A stretch of DNA of 64,000 nt, taken from the NCBI GenBank assembly GCA_902594545.1, contig CACJMO010000002.1, forward strand, positions 62,001 to 126,000, written 5' to 3'. The position numbers were made by a program, and so were the translations under genes. The notes under the pieces are model-generated. The model saw only the letters and a list, made by a program, of their open reading frames with translations. It did not search any database and was not told the DNA's origin. This document shows positions 55,533 to 64,000 of the stretch, one piece after another (position 1 is the first letter of the stretch; each line of letters opens with the position of its first letter). Origin of the DNA: an uncultured SAR86 cluster bacterium (GTDB taxonomy: Bacteria > Pseudomonadota > Gammaproteobacteria > Magnimaribacterales > Magnimaribacteraceae).

Positions 55533-57161
55533 CTATTTCAAGAACTTATTTGTAATTGGATATCTTCTATCTTTGCCAAAACCTCTAGAGGTAATCTTTA
55601 CACCTAATGGTGCTTGACGCCTTTTGTACTCACTTAGATCGATAAGCCTAATTACCCTATCTACAATTTTTTTGTCTACACCTATGTTCGCAATTTCTTC
55701 TTTACTCTTATCTTGCTCAACATAAAGCTCGATAATTTTATCCAAAATATCATAGTCAGGAAGACTATCGCTGTCTTTTTGATCCGGAGCCAGCTCAGCA
55801 CTAGGAGGTCTTTCAATGATTCTTTCAGGGATGACTTTTGAAATGCTGTTTCTATATTTTGAAAGCTCATAGACCATTGTTTTGGGAACGTCTTTAAGAA
55901 CACAAAATCCTCCTGCTGTATCACCATATAGAGTTGAATAACCTACGGCTGTCTCACTTTTATTACCGGTTGTTAAAACAAGATCTCCTGATTTATTGGA
56001 TAGAGCCATCAAAATCACACCTCTGCATCTCGATTGAAGATTTTCTTCAGTGATGTCCTTCTCTTTTCCACTAAACTCATCTTCAAGACTACAACTGAAA
56101 GAATCATAAATTTGCCCAATCGGAATTGTAGAATGTTTTATTCCTAAATTATTTGCTAACTCTGCTGCATCTTCAACACTCATATCTGATGTATATTCAA
56201 AGGGCATCATGAAAGTTCTAACTTTATCTGCACCAATTGCATCTGCAGCTATAGCTGCTGTCAGAGCAGAATCTATGCCTCCTGATGAACCTATAATCGC
56301 ACCAGGGAACTTATTTTTCTCTATATAGTCTCTAGCACCCACTACTAAGGCCTGATAAACCTCCTCAAGCTCGTTGTCATCAGGAATAATCATCTCACTA
56401 TGAGCTTCCAAACAGCCCTCTTTATCCTCAAAAATAATGGTTTTTAAGTCCTTCTTAAATTTAGCCAATTGGATTACCTGTTTTCCCCGACCATCAATTG
56501 CCATGGATGTTCCATCGAAAACAAGTTCATCCTGGCCACCAATCTGATTAGCATAAACTATAGGTAATGAGTATTTAGAAGAATGATTTATTAAAAGCTC
56601 CTTCCTGTTTTCAATTTTTTTCAAGTGATATGGAGAGGCATTTATATTTAAAATTAAATCAGCTTTGTTGTCGTAGGCTTGCTTAATAACCTTTTCGTGC
56701 CAGATGTCTTCACAAACAGACAGAGCCACTCTAAGGCCACTAACTTCGAAGATACCTGGACTTGAACCAGGTTCAAAATACCTTTTTTCGTCAAAAACTT
56801 CATAGTTCGGCAATTCTTGTTTTTTGTATTCAGTAATAATGGAATGATTTCTTAAGACACCTGCACAGTTATAAATCAAATCTCCTTCTTTTTTTGGATA
56901 ACCTATAACAACAAAACTCTCTGGTTTAACTTCAGATAATTTTTTTACTGCATCGTATGCATATTTTAGAAGATCATCTCTCAAAATTAGATCTTCAGGA
57001 GGATATCCAGTAATAAACATTTCCGAAAAAAGAAAAATATCAGGCGATCCATTTGAAGATAGATCTTCGATGGCAGAAATTGCTAGATTTAAATTTCCTT
57101 CAATATCACCAACAATAGGGTTCTCCTGAATAATGCCAACAGAAATTCTCTTTTGAGCCAT
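55533..57161 (-). CDS. nadE: Glutamine-dependent NAD+ synthetase
   Basis: N-terminal nitrilase domain (LFSEMFITGYPPEDL, VCEDIWHE) plus GAIIGSSGGIDSALTAAIA and GNKSETAVGYSTLYGD. Confidence 0.97.
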   Translation of the reverse strand: MAQKRISVGIIQENPIVGDIEGNLNLAISAIEDLSSNGSPDIFLFSEMFITGYPPEDLILRDDLLKYAYDAVKKLSEVKPESFVVIGYPKKEGDLIYNCAGVLRNHSIITEYKKQELPNYEVFDEKRYFEPGSSPGIFEVSGLRVALSVCEDIWHEKVIKQAYDNKADLILNINASPYHLKKIENRKELLINHSSKYSLPIVYANQIGGQDELVFDGTSMAIDGRGKQVIQLAKFKKDLKTIIFEDKEGCLEAHSEMIIPDDNELEEVYQALVVGARDYIEKNKFPGAIIGSSGGIDSALTAAIAADAIGADKVRTFMMPFEYTSDMSVEDAAELANNLGIKHSTIPIGQIYDSFSCSLEDEFSGKEKDITEENLQSRCRGVILMALSNKSGDLVLTTGNKSETAVGYSTLYGDTAGGFCVLKDVPKTMVYELSKYRNSISKVIPERIIERPPSAELAPDQKDSDSLPDYDILDKIIELYVEQDKSKEEIANIGVDKKIVDRVIRLIDLSEYKRRQAPLGVKITSRGFGKDRRYPITNKFLK

Positions 57162-57291
57162 TTTTAACTGAATTGCTAGGTTTTAATATTAATCTAATAA
57201 GTGATTGACCTTTAAGTCTTTAACTCTATCTTAACATTTTCATGCTTTAATCTGTGCATAATGTATGTAGAATGCACGTCCGGTTTTTAAA

Positions 57292-58347
57292 ATGAATATA
57301 CAAAAAACTAGTGATCTTAGAATTGCAGGAAGGCAAGAAGTTGTCTCTGCTAAGTCACTCATATCAGAACAACCCATTTCAGAAAAATCTTCTGAAACTG
57401 TTTTCAATGCCAGAAAAGAGTTCTCAGATGTTCTCTACAAAAAAGATGAAAGGCTTGCTGTTGTAGTTGGGCCTTGCTCAATTCATGATCCAGGTGCAGC
57501 AAAAGAGTACGCTGAATTATTGTTTAATGAAAAGAATAATCTAAAAGATAATCTCTTGATCATAATGAGGGTGTATTTTGAGAAACCACGAACAACAGTA
57601 GGATGGAAAGGCTTAATCAATGATCCTGACCTGGATAATTCTTTCAATATAGACAAGGGTTTATCGATTGCCAGACAGTTGTTGAGGGATATCAATGATA
57701 TGGGCATGCCTGCTGGAACGGAGTTCCTAGATGTCATTACGCCCCAATACATAGCTGATTTAATCTCTTGGGGTGCAATAGGAGCACGAACAACTGAAAG
57801 TCAAGTTCACAGAGAGCTTGCTTCAGGTTCTTCTTGTCCTATAGGCTTCAAAAATGCTACCAATGGCGGAATTCAGGTTGCTGCAGACGCAATTGGTTCT
57901 GCGTTGCATCCTCATAAGTTTTTATCTGTAACTAAAGAAGGGAAAGCCGCTATATTTTCTTCATCAGGCAACAAAGACTGTCACGTCATTCTAAGAGGCG
58001 GAAAAGAACCAAACTATACAAAAGAATTTATTAATTCTACTTCTGAAATACTTCAATCCAATGGGTTGGAGGAGTCAATTATGGTTGATATGAGCCATGG
58101 GAATAGCAGTAAGCAACACAAAAAACAGATAGATGTTTGTAAAAACATAGCCGATCAAATCAGTGCTGGTGAAGATAGGATTACTGGAGTTATGATTGAA
58201 AGCAATCTAGTAGAAGGAAACCAAAAGGCCGATGATCTTGCGAATCTTGTATATGGAAAAAGCATCACCGATGCCTGCATAAATTGGCAAGATACTGTTG
58301 ATTGTCTCCATAGACTAGCTGAAGCCGTAGATAAAAGAAAAAACTAA
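57292..58347 (+). CDS. 3-deoxy-7-phosphoheptulonate synthase (class I DAHP synthase)
   Basis: VVGPCSIHDPGAAKEYA; MRVYFEKPRTTVGWKGLINDP; GARTTESQVHRELASG; DMSHGNSSKQH. Confidence 0.97.
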   Translation: MNIQKTSDLRIAGRQEVVSAKSLISEQPISEKSSETVFNARKEFSDVLYKKDERLAVVVGPCSIHDPGAAKEYAELLFNEKNNLKDNLLIIMRVYFEKPRTTVGWKGLINDPDLDNSFNIDKGLSIARQLLRDINDMGMPAGTEFLDVITPQYIADLISWGAIGARTTESQVHRELASGSSCPIGFKNATNGGIQVAADAIGSALHPHKFLSVTKEGKAAIFSSSGNKDCHVILRGGKEPNYTKEFINSTSEILQSNGLEESIMVDMSHGNSSKQHKKQIDVCKNIADQISAGEDRITGVMIESNLVEGNQKADDLANLVYGKSITDACINWQDTVDCLHRLAEAVDKRKN

Positions 58348-58397
58348 CCATTTCTCTTGTTTAGGTTAATATCATAAATTAATCTAATGCCAATCGT

Positions 58398-59438
58398 ATG
58401 TCGAATTCAAAGTTAACTTTCTCTAAAGAAATTGCTGAAACAATCGGCTTGAGAGAAGCTATTCTTTTAGATCAATTAAAAAAGGAAGGCAATCAAAATA
58501 GACTAGTTTCATTCAAAGAAATTTGTTCAGATCTCTCCTTTTTGCCAGCACAAGAAGTAGAGGCATTGCTGTCAAAGCTTGTAAAAATTGGATTAATAAG
58601 TTCAGAAAACAAAGAAGGCATTCTGCATTACTCTTCCGGTAAAAAAACTGATACTGAGACTGTAGATAGATGGATACCTGATCAAGAAATCTTAGATCAA
58701 ATTAATGAATACGGTATTCCTGAAGACTTCGCAAACCTGCTATTAGAAGACTTTAATCAGCTCAGCAACGAAAGAAATGATAAAGAGGCAAACTGGGGAA
58801 TAAAGTTTTTAAGATTTGTCATTAAAAAATGGAGATTTAAAGAAGCAGAAGACAATAAAAAGAAAAAACTAAAACCCATCCATAAAGATTGGTCTCCAAA
58901 TGGTGATGCTAAAGAAATTCTTCTAAAGGCAGGTATAACTGAAGAATTTATTCAGAAAGAGTTGCCTGAATTTATTATGTATTGGAGTGAAAGAAATGAA
59001 GAATCCGATATTTGGAATAGCAAGTTCATAGCCCATATAAGAAGACGTTGGGGTAGATTCAGCGAGATAAAAGAGAATGATGATACACCCTCAAAAATGT
59101 CTCAAAACTGGACTCCAAATGAAGATTTTTATGACATACTCCAATTAACTGATATTCCTCGGGAATTTGCAGAGAGCACCAAACCTGAATTCATAATGTA
59201 TTGGAAAGAATCCGGTCAATCTCTAACCTCTTGGAATAGTAAATTCCTTCAACACGTTAAATTCAACTGGGAAAAAAGTAACAGAGGTCAAAACAAACAG
59301 TTGTCGAATCAATTAGAAAATAGAATTGAATCAAGCTGGAAAATAGATCAAAAAAACTTAAACAATCCAAAAGCCTCAAGAGACACACAGAAAATTAGAG
59401 AAAACTTCAAAAAATTAAAGGATAAGCACAGAATTTAG
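58398..59438 (+). CDS. Protein with three tandem DnaT-DNA-binding-like repeats
   Basis: Repeats at about aa 90-150, 166-225 and 236-295 share W-x-P-(x)n-GI/DIPxxF-(x)n-YW...W(N/G)xKFxxH/F...W; N-terminal winged-helix-like region. Confidence 0.75.
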   Translation: MSNSKLTFSKEIAETIGLREAILLDQLKKEGNQNRLVSFKEICSDLSFLPAQEVEALLSKLVKIGLISSENKEGILHYSSGKKTDTETVDRWIPDQEILDQINEYGIPEDFANLLLEDFNQLSNERNDKEANWGIKFLRFVIKKWRFKEAEDNKKKKLKPIHKDWSPNGDAKEILLKAGITEEFIQKELPEFIMYWSERNEESDIWNSKFIAHIRRRWGRFSEIKENDDTPSKMSQNWTPNEDFYDILQLTDIPREFAESTKPEFIMYWKESGQSLTSWNSKFLQHVKFNWEKSNRGQNKQLSNQLENRIESSWKIDQKNLNNPKASRDTQKIRENFKKLKDKHRI

Positions 59439-59457
59439 TTTTTTTCTAAGTATTTTA

Positions 59458-59479
59458 GTGTTATAGTTATGTATAACAC
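59458..59479. promoter_or_regulatory. 22-bp inverted repeat (candidate operator) upstream of efflux operon
   Basis: GTGTTATA-GTTATG-TATAACAC, perfect 8-bp arms with a 6-nt spacer, ending 12 bp before the adaptor ATG at 59492. Confidence 0.5.
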
Positions 59480-59491
59480 CTATATTTCTCT

Positions 59492-60397
59492 ATGAAAATA
59501 AAACAAACTTACAAAACAGCGTCAATTCTTGCATCCTTTTTAGTCATATGGATGGTTTCAGGGTCCATGGTAGAAGAGGAAAACTTTGAAAAGAATAATT
59601 CTGCATTAGATACACTCTCGTCTGTAACGATTGTTAATAGCAAGGCCACAAATAAATCTAAAATTCTCAAATCAAGCGGGTTTACTGAAGCTGATAAGTT
59701 TGTTCAAGTGAGAGCAGAAGTCAGCGGCAGATTGATTGCAAGGCCAGCTCAGCAAGGTGATTTTGTTGAAGAAGGCGATTTAATTTGCCAACTCTACATA
59801 GCAGGTCGAGAGGCCTATCCTAAAATAGTAGCTCCCTTTTCAGGTTATCTGGAAACACTCAGAGTCGAGGAAGGTGATTTCCTTAATACTGGAGCAGTTT
59901 GTGCCGCTCTTATCGATCCTGATCCAATGCTAATAGTTGCAGACATTGCTGAAAAAGATATTGCTCAAGTTCAACTTGGATCCGAAGCTAGGGCAAAACT
60001 AATTTCTGGAAGATTCATATCAGGCGAAGTAACTTTTATAGCATCATCAGCAGATAAAAATACGAGAACCTTCAGAGTTGAAATTAGTGTAGACAATAAA
60101 GATAGAGCTATCAGAGATGGTGTTTCAGCTGAGATCTATATCAAAGGTAAAGAGGAGGCCGCTCATAAAATTTCTCCAGCTATCTTATCTCTCAATGACC
60201 AAGGTAAGTTAGGAGTTAGAACAGTGACTGCTGATAACAGAGTTGAATTTAAAGAGATTAGCATACTCGAAGATACAAACAGCGGCATGTGGGTATCTGG
60301 TCTCGGAGAAGAAGCTAGAATCATAACCCTCGGCCAGGAATATGTATTCCAAGGTCAAACCGTGAACGTTAAAGAAATTTTTTCCCCTGATGCATGA
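59492..60397 (+). CDS. RND efflux periplasmic adaptor (HlyD/MFP family)
   Basis: VRAEVSGRLIARPAQQGDFVEEGDLICQL; IVAPFSGYLETLRVEEGDFLNTGAVCAAL. Confidence 0.92.
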   Translation: MKIKQTYKTASILASFLVIWMVSGSMVEEENFEKNNSALDTLSSVTIVNSKATNKSKILKSSGFTEADKFVQVRAEVSGRLIARPAQQGDFVEEGDLICQLYIAGREAYPKIVAPFSGYLETLRVEEGDFLNTGAVCAALIDPDPMLIVADIAEKDIAQVQLGSEARAKLISGRFISGEVTFIASSADKNTRTFRVEISVDNKDRAIRDGVSAEIYIKGKEEAAHKISPAILSLNDQGKLGVRTVTADNRVEFKEISILEDTNSGMWVSGLGEEARIITLGQEYVFQGQTVNVKEIFSPDA

Positions 60398-63300
60398 AAA
60401 CTTTTATAACTGGAGCAATAAAGAAAAGTAGAACATCTTTAAGTATATTAGTACTTTTAGCACTTTCAGGGATATTCGCACTCAACTATCTACCAAAAGC
60501 TACTGAGCCACAGGTAAGTTTTCCAGGAGCTTACATTGGCGTTGGATTTGAGGGAGTATCACCTGAAGATTCAGAAAGACTTTTAGCTAAACCACTCGAA
60601 GACGCCCTGCGAACAATCTCAGGAGTTGTCGATATTAGATCTACTTCTGCAACAGGTTATGCTGCAGTAGTTGTAGAGTTTGATCAGGATGTCGACATAG
60701 ATGATGCATTATATGACGTTAGGGTAAAGGTAGATGAAGCAAGAGCAGATTTACCCCAAGATGCAAGAGAGCCAACAATAAGAGAGTTCACCTCAACTGA
60801 TGACCCCATTTTGACAATAAGTGTTGCCAGCTCAGTTCTACCGCAAAGAGTACTTGTAAACTTAACTCAAGAGTTACAAGACTTGGTAGAAACACATCCG
60901 AATGTATTAGAAGCTGAACTTAATGGCGTACCTGAAGATTTAATTGAAGCAATAGTTGATAAAAGTAAGTTGGAGTCATATGGGATCTCTATGAATCAGC
61001 TTTTTCAGGCTGTGTCAAATAACAACAGAGTTATACCAGCGGGATACCAAGATACTGGAACAGGAAGGTTTGCAGTCAATGTTCCAAGTGTGTTTTCTAA
61101 TTTAGAAGATATAGAGACCTTACCAATCAAGGTATCCGGTAGTTCTGTAGTTACACTGAAAGATGTGGCCGATGTAAGTCTTACTTTTAAGGATAGGGGG
61201 GGATATTCAAGAATCAATGGTCAACAATCTCTGTCAATAGATATCAAAAAACGTATTGGCACTAATATCATAGACACAGTCACAGACATTAGACAAATGG
61301 TTGAGGAGAAAATTAAATCTTTTCCTGAAGGTATAGATGTAAATTTTGTTCGTGATGACTCAGAGTTTGCCCTTCAGATGATCTCCGAATTACAAGGCAA
61401 TGTACTAACTTCAATAGCATTAGTCATGATTGTTGTTCTGGCAGCTTTGGGGTTTAGGACTTCAATGCTGGTTGGTATGGCTATACCCTTTTCTTACCTC
61501 TTCGCACTTTTGGTACTTTTTGTCTTAGATAAAGAGTTTAACTTCATGGTCATGTTCGGGATGCTTATTTCGATGGGAATGACTATAGATGGTTCCATAG
61601 TTGTCACAGAATATGCTGATCGAAAACTTGCTGAGGGTATGAATAGAATTGAAGCTTATACGGCTGCGGCAACTCGAATGTTCTGGCCAGTGCTTTCTTC
61701 AACTACTACCACATTAATAGCCTTTACGCCTTTAATGTTCATGCCTGGATTTGGTGCTTTCATTAGAGATATGCCCATAACAGTCTTTTGTGTGCTTGTT
61801 GGATCTCTTCTTTACTCTTTATTCTTTGCACCGATCTTAGGAGCAATGTTTGGTGGACTTGCCAAGCAATCAGAAGAAGAAGTTAACAATACGAGGTTGT
61901 TAGAGTCATCTGATCCACTAAGCTTATCAGGTGCTTCAGGTGTCTATGCCAGAAAAATTAATGGCTACCTAGATACACCAGGTCAAACGATTTCCATAAT
62001 TCTGGGTGCAATTATCCTCTGTATTGGACTTTGGGCTCATCACGGCAAAGGGATAGTTTACTTTCCCCAAGTAGCTCCTCAATTTGCAGATGTAGATATC
62101 TTGGCAAGAGGAAACCTATCAGTAGATGAAATAAGAGATATTGCTATTGAAGCTGAACAAAAAATAATTGATGTTGAAGAAATAGAAAGATTGTCTGTCT
62201 GGTCAAATTCTGGAGGGAGTAGAGGTTTGGGAAGGCGTTCAGGATCTCCTGATAGAGTCGGAGGTATGTTCATAGATTTTTATGGGGAGGATGAAGCAGT
62301 ATCTGATTTAAATGGTTTTGAGATCATGGAAGTTTTACGAGATAGGCTTAAAGACACTTCAGGTTACATAGTTCAAGTTGAAGAAGAAAAAGGTGGACCG
62401 CCTATAGGTAAACCTCTCCAATTAAATGTCAGCGGTGATAACGAGCAATTGCTCGTTGCTGCAATAGGTAAAATTAGAAGCCATCTGGAAAGTATGGGAA
62501 GTTTCATTGATATAGAAGATACCACTGTAACAAGAGGTATTGAGTGGGAACTTCAAATCAACAGAACTAAGGCTGCTCAATATGGAGCAGGATTAAGTGA
62601 TGTCGGTGCCTCTGTTCAAATGGTAACAAACGGGATAAAAGTTGGTGAATACAGACCATTGAATCTGGATAGAGAAGTAGATATAAGAGTTAGATTCCCA
62701 AAATCAGAGAGAAACATTGATCAGTTAGGAAACCTTAATGTTCAAACAATGAAAGGTTTAGTGCCTGTTAGCAGTTTTGTAGAAACTAATATTAAACCCG
62801 CCACCAAAAGCATATCAAGAAAAGATGGAAAGAGAGTTCACAGTATTTCAGCCAACACTGTAGAGGGAGCTATACCTTCTGTTCAAATCAAAAAAGTAAA
62901 AGATTGGCTTGCAACTCAAGATTTAGGTAGAGGAGTTTCTGTTGGAGATGATGGATTTGATAAGTACAACAAAGAGGCAGCTGATTTTCTAGTTTTAGGG
63001 TTTATAGCCATGCTCTTTGTTATGTTGATAGTCCTGGTTGCTCAATTTAATAGTTTTTATCAAGCAAACATTGTTCTCTCAGCTATTCTCTTGTCTTTTG
63101 GAGGTGTTTTTGTATCTCTTTTAATTCTTGATCGGTCTTTTAGCACACTTCAAACCGGAATAAGTTGTGTTGCTTTGGCTGGAATTGTTGTGAATAACAA
63201 TATTGTCCTGATTGATACTTTCAATTTACTTAAAAGAAATAATCCAGGATCAACCACAAAATCACTCGCTCTTAGAAGTGCAATATTGAGATTGAGACCT

Positions 63301-63588
63301 GTATTCTTGACTTCGTTTACGACCATTGCAGGACTCTTGCCTATAGCGCTAGGCTATAGCATCGATCTAATTGATAGAACAATCAAATCTGGATCTTACA
63401 TTACAAGTTTTTGGGAGCAAATGGCCGGATCTCTTGTTGTTGGTTTAACAGTTGCAACAATACTAACTTTGGTTGTGACTCCTTGTGCTCTGGCTTTTTC
63501 AGATACGATTAGGTCCATACCTTCAAGAATATTTAGATTTTTATCTAGACCTTTTCTGGCTCTAAATTCTCTTAGAAAAGCAAATTAA
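60394..63588 (+). CDS. RND (AcrB/MdtB-like) inner-membrane efflux transporter
   Basis: 1064 aa; VGFEGVSPEDSERLLAKPLEDALRTISGV; ISMGMTIDGSIVVTEYADRKLAEG; GIVVNNNIVLIDTFN. Confidence 0.95.
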   Translation: MKTFITGAIKKSRTSLSILVLLALSGIFALNYLPKATEPQVSFPGAYIGVGFEGVSPEDSERLLAKPLEDALRTISGVVDIRSTSATGYAAVVVEFDQDVDIDDALYDVRVKVDEARADLPQDAREPTIREFTSTDDPILTISVASSVLPQRVLVNLTQELQDLVETHPNVLEAELNGVPEDLIEAIVDKSKLESYGISMNQLFQAVSNNNRVIPAGYQDTGTGRFAVNVPSVFSNLEDIETLPIKVSGSSVVTLKDVADVSLTFKDRGGYSRINGQQSLSIDIKKRIGTNIIDTVTDIRQMVEEKIKSFPEGIDVNFVRDDSEFALQMISELQGNVLTSIALVMIVVLAALGFRTSMLVGMAIPFSYLFALLVLFVLDKEFNFMVMFGMLISMGMTIDGSIVVTEYADRKLAEGMNRIEAYTAAATRMFWPVLSSTTTTLIAFTPLMFMPGFGAFIRDMPITVFCVLVGSLLYSLFFAPILGAMFGGLAKQSEEEVNNTRLLESSDPLSLSGASGVYARKINGYLDTPGQTISIILGAIILCIGLWAHHGKGIVYFPQVAPQFADVDILARGNLSVDEIRDIAIEAEQKIIDVEEIERLSVWSNSGGSRGLGRRSGSPDRVGGMFIDFYGEDEAVSDLNGFEIMEVLRDRLKDTSGYIVQVEEEKGGPPIGKPLQLNVSGDNEQLLVAAIGKIRSHLESMGSFIDIEDTTVTRGIEWELQINRTKAAQYGAGLSDVGASVQMVTNGIKVGEYRPLNLDREVDIRVRFPKSERNIDQLGNLNVQTMKGLVPVSSFVETNIKPATKSISRKDGKRVHSISANTVEGAIPSVQIKKVKDWLATQDLGRGVSVGDDGFDKYNKEAADFLVLGFIAMLFVMLIVLVAQFNSFYQANIVLSAILLSFGGVFVSLLILDRSFSTLQTGISCVALAGIVVNNNIVLIDTFNLLKRNNPGSTTKSLALRSAILRLRPVFLTSFTTIAGLLPIALGYSIDLIDRTIKSGSYITSFWEQMAGSLVVGLTVATILTLVVTPCALAFSDTIRSIPSRIFRFLSRPFLALNSLRKAN

Positions 63589-63667
63589 TTTCTTTATTAA
63601 AGAGCCAGTTTAAGGAAAAACTGCGCTATCATATGCACGCCCAATTGAATCAAATAATGGAATATAG

Positions 63668-64000
63668 ATGACCAAAAAACTGACTTTTTTTACTTTTGCT
63701 TTGATCACTTTCTCGATGAATGGTTTCTCGGAAGAAATTCAAGAAATAATTGTCCTTGAAAAAAAATTGTCTAGTTTAAATGAATGGTCAAATAATCAAT
63801 CTATAAGTTCAATCGATGAAGATGAGTTGGTTGAACTCGATGCTCAGCATCCAAAACAAATTTTCAGAAGATCTCCTGGAGTTTGGATAAGCAGAGGTTC
63901 TGGACAAGAGCATTTAACTGCTATTCGCTCTCCAGTCCTTACAGGCCCAGGAGCATGTGGTTCCTTTTTGTTGCTTGAGGATGGTATTCCCATTAGACCT
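63668..64000 (+). CDS. TonB-dependent receptor, N-terminal fragment (runs off window)
   Basis: Signal peptide MTKKLTFFTFALITFSMNGFSEE, then plug-like LDAQHPKQIFRRSPGVWISRGSGQEHLTAIRSPVLTGPGACGSFLLLEDGIPIRP. Confidence 0.85.
   Translation, partial: MTKKLTFFTFALITFSMNGFSEEIQEIIVLEKKLSSLNEWSNNQSISSIDEDELVELDAQHPKQIFRRSPGVWISRGSGQEHLTAIRSPVLTGPGACGSFLLLEDGIPIRP

Noticed and set aside
55682-55927. Minus-strand 81-aa ORF within nadE
   Set aside because: Out-of-frame within a full-length, conserved NAD synthetase.
1-64000. CRISPR arrays, transposases, integrases, prophage, toxin-antitoxin or restriction-modification genes
   Set aside because: None seen on either strand from the ORF track or by scanning intergenic sequence; no spaced direct-repeat array noticed.

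Overview
This is a compact, AT-rich window, probably from a streamlined marine gammaproteobacterium. The lineage guess (SAR86-like) is my impression from gene order and composition and was not tested. Nearly everything from 1 to ~51.2 kb is on the minus strand. (1) 1-30.3 kb is a Wzx/Wzy-type O-antigen/exopolysaccharide locus: Wzz, a UDP-diNAc-uronate-like pathway, DegT aminotransferases, epimerases, two asparagine-synthase-like amidotransferases, a formyltransferase, two deacetylase-like proteins, an LpxD-like acyltransferase, Wzx, Wzy, glycosyltransferases and a PglC/PglD/PglE-like end. Embedded in it is an unusual five-gene set: acyl carrier protein, AMP-ligase, Fe-alcohol dehydrogenase, LuxE-like and LuxC-like. 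(2) 30.3-34 kb holds tRNA-Leu(UAA), an LhgO-like FAD oxidoreductase, tRNA-Cys(GCA), pgsA and uvrC. (3) 34-51 kb is housekeeping: manC, pgi, lapA-like, gmhA, ihfB, rpsA, cmk, aroA, tyrA, hisC, pheA, serC, gyrA and pntB/pntA. (4) 51.2-64 kb holds ubiG, gph, yciK-like, rluB, scpB/scpA, nadE, a DAHP synthase, a protein with three DnaT-like repeats, an RND efflux pair and the start of a TonB-dependent receptor. The best candidates for new biology are the LuxC/LuxE/ACP set inside the polysaccharide locus and the 15.8-24.4 kb block, which contains an unidentified Rossmann-like protein and a deacetylase-like gene that seems to start at ATT.
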